A DNA stretch of 64,000 bases from Lentinula raphanica (Eukaryota > Basidiomycota > Agaricomycetes > Agaricales > Omphalotaceae): contig JANVFP010000028.1 of NCBI GenBank assembly GCA_027919835.1, forward strand, positions 558,001 through 622,000, in the 5' to 3' direction. The notes beneath the pieces were generated by a model that worked only from the letters and a program-made list of their open reading frames with translations, searched no databases and had not been told where the DNA came from. How positions within the stretch are numbered: position 1 is the stretch's first letter; each line of letters opens with the position of its first letter. Shown piece after piece: positions 58,961 to 64,000 of the stretch. Made by a program: the position numbers and the translations under genes.

Positions 58961-59450
58961 TGTGCCAATGCATATGTCCATATAATGCAAGTATACTGAT
59001 GCTGGTTCATGAGGAAAGCACTCACAAAGTCTACTGAGAGGGTCTGTACATGATTCAGATAGCTATCATGAAGGTTAGACTCTGTGATACACATGTACAT
59101 GTTTCATGTACACTATAGGTGCTTACACTTACATATAACAATAGATGTCATATTCAATGACCCCCATTACAGATCTCTTAGCTGTATCACATAGAGTTAG
59201 CATAGAATAGGCTGTAGGATGACTCTTTTTATGACCCAGCAGTAATTTGACTTCATAACATGGGTGTATGCACTGTCATTTACATAAAACACTGTTATAT
59301 TACAAAAGATCACAATATAGCTAGCCCCACAGGTGGTATTTTTGGGTTCTCCAAATTGTATCTAGAGGAATATGATATAAACAACATCCTGACACAATAT
59401 AGAGCCCACAAATAAATTATTGAGTATGCTATTAATGAATTTTGACTCAA

Positions 59451-59577
59451 CCTCCGGAGCATTTCTGACCTGCCCGGAGGCAAGATTTGACCCTTGGAAA
59501 GAGTATCGGTGTACTTCGCAAAGCCCTAGTGGATACTTATTGGACTACTTTGCATAGATTTTACAGTCTCAGCTGCC
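59451..59577. repeat. Dispersed 127-bp repeat, copy 1
   Basis: GGAGCATTTCTGACCTGCC...ACTACTTTGCATAGAT recurs at 61574-61700 with about 90 percent identity, in the same orientation. It abuts the broken end of the first foldback copy. Confidence 0.75.
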
Positions 59578-61573
59578 AAAACTCTGCATGTTCACTCGGC
59601 ACAACCTGAGACCAAGTCCTCTGTATCTCCGGAATGGAGAAAAAAATATGTGACAAGTGTCAAAAATTTTATCACTCCAAATCATACCAAATCCTCTATA
59701 CATTGGGTATATATGATGTACATGCTATTTTTAGCACCCCCAGTACTCTCAGGCACCTAGAATAGCTTATATCATTCAATATATTCAGCACACTCAATGC
59801 TTGTTATACTTAATACACTTAGGTTCCATTTGGATGCCACAGGTTTTTTATATAACGATTAACTTTTTTACTGGTGAGTAATTAGCCGATCATGGGAATG
59901 TAACCAATCTTGAAAACCATCAACTCTGAAAATGCCTGGAAAATGCCTTGGAAATGCCGTACTTCCGGCAGATTGTGTGACCTCAAAAATTCAACAATGT
60001 GAGTATTTGGAATAGCAGTAAGGACTGACACTGAGCTGATAGGAGATACCATGATCACTCAAGGGAAAATAAAGTGGAAAAAAGCAAGAGACCACAAGAT
60101 TTTGAATGGTGCCTTTATTGGCGCTGCAGGCGCTAAAAGGCGCTAGATGGCATGTACACCAGGAATGGCTACAGTTCCATGTAACAATAGATGTCATATT
60201 CAATGACCCCCATTACAGATCTCTTTGCTGTATCACATAGGGTTAGCATAGAATAGGTTGTAGGATGACTCTTCTCATGACCCAGTAGCAGTTTGACTTC
60301 ATAATATGGGTGTATGCATTGACATTTACATAAAACACTGTTATATCACAAAAGATCACAATATAGCCAGTCCCAAACGCCATAATCTTGAGTTCTCCAA
60401 ATCGTATCTAGTGTAGTATGATATAAACAACAGCCTTACACAGTATAAACCCTATACAAAAATTATTGAGTGTGGTATGAATGAATTTTGACTCAAAAAC
60501 TCAAAATAAGCGCCCAAAACTCGTTGTTATATGTGTGTTATAGTATGACAATGTTCTATTGCTGGTGTGTTATAGTTACTGATGAAGTATGTTGAGTGTT
60601 ATAAATATAATGAGTTCAGTATGTTGATATGTTGAGTATAACATGCAGTAACATTGTTCTGAGTTTTTGCATTGTTAAGTGTATCAGTACAACACACATG
60701 AGCACTGTTTCAACTTTTTCATTGTTGAGTGTGTCAAATATAACACATGCACATTGTTCTGATGTTTGTCATTGTTAATTGTGTTAAGTATAATGAACAT
60801 CAACACTGTTCTGAAGTTTTTCATTGTTAAGTATGTTAAGCATAATACACATCAGCACTGATCCAAGGTTTTTCATTGATAAGTATGTTAAGCATAACAC
60901 ACATGAACCCTGTTCATTGTTATGTGTGTTAAGTATAACACACATAAATACTGTTCTAAAATCTTTCATTGTTAAGTGTATTAAGTATAACAAGCAACGA
61001 GTGTGCTGAATATATGGAATGATATAAGCTATTCTAGGTGCCTGAGAGTACTGGGGGTGCTTAAAATAGCATGTACATCATATATATCCAATGTATAGAG
61101 GATCTGGTATGATTTGGAGTGATAAAATTTTTGACACTTGTCGCATATTTTTTTTTATTTTCTGTTTTCAGGGCCAACAAGGCAACCTTGATTTTTTACA
61201 CTATTTTTATGATTTTTTTCAGATTTTTTGCTACCTGATGAGATCAAGTTCTATTTTTAGACCAATTTCCTTTTTCGGCGATTTTGATATGCCTCGGATA
61301 GCCTATATCCTGTTTTGGTCATTTTTGGATTGTATATAATATTTGCTATTTTAAGACACCCATATATATACAGTAGTACCCTGTAACTCCTAGTTTCAAT
61401 ATAAATATCCTTTTCCCAAAAAGGAAATGATTGACGCAGATCCCATCACATCATTTCATCTGTTCCCATCATTTGTGATATCTTTCACACCACTTTGCAA
61501 AGCTATATATTATTTTTTTCCTGTTTTTTTGATTAAATAATACTAATAATATATATATATAATAAAAAATAGT

Positions 61574-61700
61574 AGCCCCTGGAGCATTTCTGACCTGCCC
61601 GGAGGCAAGATTTGACCCTTGGAGAGAGTATTGGTGTACTTTGCAAAGCCCTGGTGGATACTTATTGAACTACTTTGCATAGATCTTACAGCTACAGGTG
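61574..61700. repeat. Dispersed 127-bp repeat, copy 2
   Basis: Second copy of the segment at 59451-59577. It follows a (TA)n run and ends near the beginning of non-repetitive sequence. Confidence 0.75.
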
Positions 61701-63849
61701 CTCTTCCTCAAATTCGAAGCCCTTGACTGAATCTCAGAAGTTCTAGCAAAATATTCTATATATATTAATCAATGTATTGAAGCCTAGTATCAAGTATAAG
61801 AAGCAATACGCATGACAATCACTACATGAACTCCCTAAGATAGGTATTCCGGTGTACGAATGGTGTTCTCTGTTGATGAAGACCATGCTCTAGGTCTCGA
61901 TCTCTTCAATCTCGTTATCTACTACTCAACCCTGATTCATGTCAACGCGTATGCTTATTCATCCTCCCTTATGATGCTCGAACTCATGTTCGTCTCAGCG
62001 GCGGTTTATTACCAGCATGCTCAATTACAGATGAGCTGAGCTAAGATAAGCCCGTTTATCACGATACCGACAGATGAACGCTGAAAACCCTTTCCAGCTT
62101 CAAGCATAGATGTGCCATCTCTGAGGTGGCATCCTCATCCTCAAGACAGTCCGTGGCCTCAACGTGAAACATCCACTTCGGAGGAAGGTTCGCAGATCTT
62201 GAAGTTCTTGTCGCAGCACTACTCTGATTGTGCTTCGGAAAGTTTGCTAATCGTTGTGAACTGTGTACGCAGCACAACAACTGTAGGATAACGCGATGAT
62301 AGGTCAGTGTAATCTGTGAAAATCAAGCAACGTAATGTCGAACATAATTCTCCCATTTTCGATAGTTCCAGTACACCTCTCAAAATTCTTATGGCTTCTA
62401 CTCAGGCTCCTGCTAGCTTTAGCTTCTCCAGAGTCACCATCTGCTGTTGGAAAATGCCTCATGGTCGAAAATGAACCAGTTGTTCGGCCGGACGCAGGCA
62501 GCGCGGAATCCATTGCTCAGAAGAAGAAGAAAAGGAAGAACTCGCAGAAGTCTGCGTTGACGAAAGTGAAGGAGGCAGCGGCCAAGATGGTAGCAGAAGC
62601 AGAAAATTGACCGAGGCTTAGAACGCTGCAGATCTGAACCCGATTCTCTATAAAGAGGCTGGTTCACTAGTCAAGATCACGACATGATACCTACTACAAC
62701 ACAGCTGGCACCTCCACCTCCCTTACCTTCACTCAAACCCGGAACAGCTCCTCCACCTCCAATAGACCCAGGCGTATTCGGAAACGTAACAACTAATACT
62801 ATTCGACAAACGAATGGCCGACGAAGCCGTGGAACTCTCTGGACTCTCCTCTGCGGAATTATCTTCCCCAAGCATGTGCTGGCGCACAGACACTCGGAAT
62901 CAAACCGTTAGGTGAAAATGGCGGCAGGAATGTTGCAATGAGTGCGATGAGGATTCATAATTCGAGAGTGTTGGTGGTGCAAAAGCTGGCAGAGGTGTAT
63001 AAGGCCAACGAAATCACCATACATATTTATCTGTTCTGTACATATCTGAGAATATTAGGCAAGACAAGACCATACTAATGTTGATCTACGCTTTGAATGG
63101 ATGAGTTTCGGTCGCATGACAATGATGTGCTCCTGATCATCATCTTGCTAAGCTTTGATGATAACCATCAGGAGTTTTGTTCATCTTCTTCCACTACCAC
63201 CACTGTGAAGCGTTGGTGTAAATCCGGAACTCCAACTACAAGTGCTGGTAGACGAGAGGTCGAAGATAAGTCGAGGCCGAAAGGAATAAGAGGGGAGCGC
63301 GAGAGGAAGATTTCTTGTATCCCTAGAAAGAGGGTCGAGTTACCCGTCGAAAGGGAACCTGTAACTCTAGTTGAGAGGTGATGTCTCCCTTCACAGGGGA
63401 GCAGTGTATGGATGCCCAGCCGAGTAGAGCGTTGCATAGGGACCCGAGGTTTGGCATTCACGCCATGGTGCAAGTAATGGTTCAAAAATATCTTGTATTA
63501 TGTAACTCTGTTTATCATATCACTACAGGCCAGAAACTCTTCTCCAAACTTGTCGTGTTGTCTCAGGCCGTAGCCATGGACGACACACTACGATGGACGA
63601 ATCCAAATGTAGACCAAAAGGCTGGAGCCAGTTGAATGGACAAGGTTTTGTTGATCATGTAGTGTTGAAGAGATGCGTTGAGAGGAGACATGTCAACGGC
63701 AAAGAAAGAAAAACGCGGCGCGAGGCAGACTCTTCGCCACTAGGACGATGCAACCACTTTCCTATGCCATGCATTCTCCGAACTCGTCGCCTCAAACATT
63801 CACCGACCTTTGCCAGAGCAGAGTCCGAGTCTTCACATCAGCAAAATCA
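61701..63849. other. Short unrecognised ORFs, no supported gene
   Basis: Codon use looks more gene-like here than in the repeats. Plus-strand candidates: 61860-61950 (MVFSVDEDHALGLDLFNLVIYY); 62395-62610, ending in a Lys-rich tail (KKKKRKNSQKSALTKVKEAAAK); 62684-62911, a 75-codon Pro-rich frame (LAPPPPLPSLKPGTAPPPP) with a WTLLCGIIFPK stretch; and 63097-63381. I could not join them into one model or recognise a family. They may be exons of a lineage-specific gene. Confidence 0.35.
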
Positions 63850-63855
63850 CTTCTG

Positions 63856-63882
63856 GCCTGGAGTCTCTTAGAGACTCCAGGC
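63856..63882. repeat. 27-bp perfect palindrome at the start of an AGTCTCT-rich segment
   Basis: GCCTGGAGTCTCT and its reverse complement flank a single T (63869). Variants of AGAGTCTCT/AGAGACTC continue to about 63940, and CTCAGGGTGCCTAGGAACTC follows at the window edge. This looks like the end of another small repeat related in style to the TCAGGAAAAAT MITEs. Confidence 0.65.
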
Positions 63883-64000
63883 ATACCCCCCTTTTCCTAC
63901 AGGCTCTAGAGTCTCTGAGAGAGCCTGAGAGACTCTAGAGAACTTGAAAAGATATTCAAAGAAACTTCAAATTTCCTCAGGGTGCCTAGGAACTCTCAGA

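Larger units (their letters stand above)
57804..61390. mobile_element. Two overlapping or nested foldback-type elements
   Basis: 57804 begins TACTGTAAAACCTTTG...GATAAGTTATC, close to the tip of the element at 25154. The central segment of that family (CAATAGATGTCATATTCAATGACCCCC) occurs twice here, near 59142 and 60187, each with partial inverted arms. The first copy breaks off at 59448 and a second left arm starts near 59640. No ORF is retained. Confidence 0.65.

Noticed and set aside
1..64000. CRISPR array, rRNA operon or bacterial-style operon
   Set aside because: None of the repeats has the unit and spacer structure of CRISPR, and gene structure with many spliceosomal introns is eukaryotic.

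Overview
The window reads as nuclear DNA of a filamentous basidiomycete, most likely an agaricomycete. Genes are split by many 45-65 bp GT-AG introns. Protein families are those of mushroom genomes: Tnp2/Plavaka-type transposases, a PIF/Harbinger pair, a STAND (NACHT-ankyrin) NLR-like protein, an Spt5-like NGN protein, a GT1 UDP-glycosyltransferase and an importin-13-like karyopherin. There is no bacterial-style operon, CRISPR array or rRNA. The species cannot be named from the sequence.

Layout. 0-6.1 kb: two coiled-coil genes on opposite strands (<1-1791 minus, 4436-6097 plus), each with only phase-0 introns, around two unrecognised genes. 6.3-10.8 kb: an apparently intact 1,386-residue Tnp2/Plavaka-type transposase. 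10.9-14.1 kb: a Ser/Pro-rich hypothetical gene and a membrane-anchored WD40-like gene. 15.4-21 kb: two eroding host-type genes, a karyopherin with one frameshift and one nonsense codon, and the 5' third of a UDP-glycosyltransferase. 23.3-25.1 kb: an Spt5-like gene cut by a hAT-like element with a perfect 8-bp target duplication. 25.2-28.7 kb: a non-coding foldback element carrying a TA-flanked MITE. 28.7-32 kb: a PIF/Harbinger element with Myb-like and DDE genes. 32-36.9 kb: a low-complexity pseudogene with four in-frame TGA codons and another hypothetical gene. 37.1-53.5 kb: a 3.86-kb inverted duplication of a NACHT-ankyrin gene whose arms have nearly the same length, enclosing an 8.7-kb segment with a decayed Plavaka transposase. 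54.8-61.7 kb: nested repeats (retroelement gag, hAT-like element, small MITEs, foldback elements). 61.7-64 kb: short unrecognised ORFs.

How the parts relate. Most of the window is mobile-element territory grown by nesting. Several insertions can be dated relative to each other: MITE inside hAT inside gag, and MITE inside foldback. Coding relics repeatedly carry TGA where CGA is expected, which fits CpG-to-TpG mutation in silenced repeats. The clearest functional candidates are the 813-residue NACHT-ankyrin protein (50047-52875), the transposase at 6294-10778, the WD40-like membrane protein (12260-14091) and the Harbinger DDE transposase. All exon models were made by eye from splice consensus and reading-frame continuity; the larger ones were checked for total length divisible by three.
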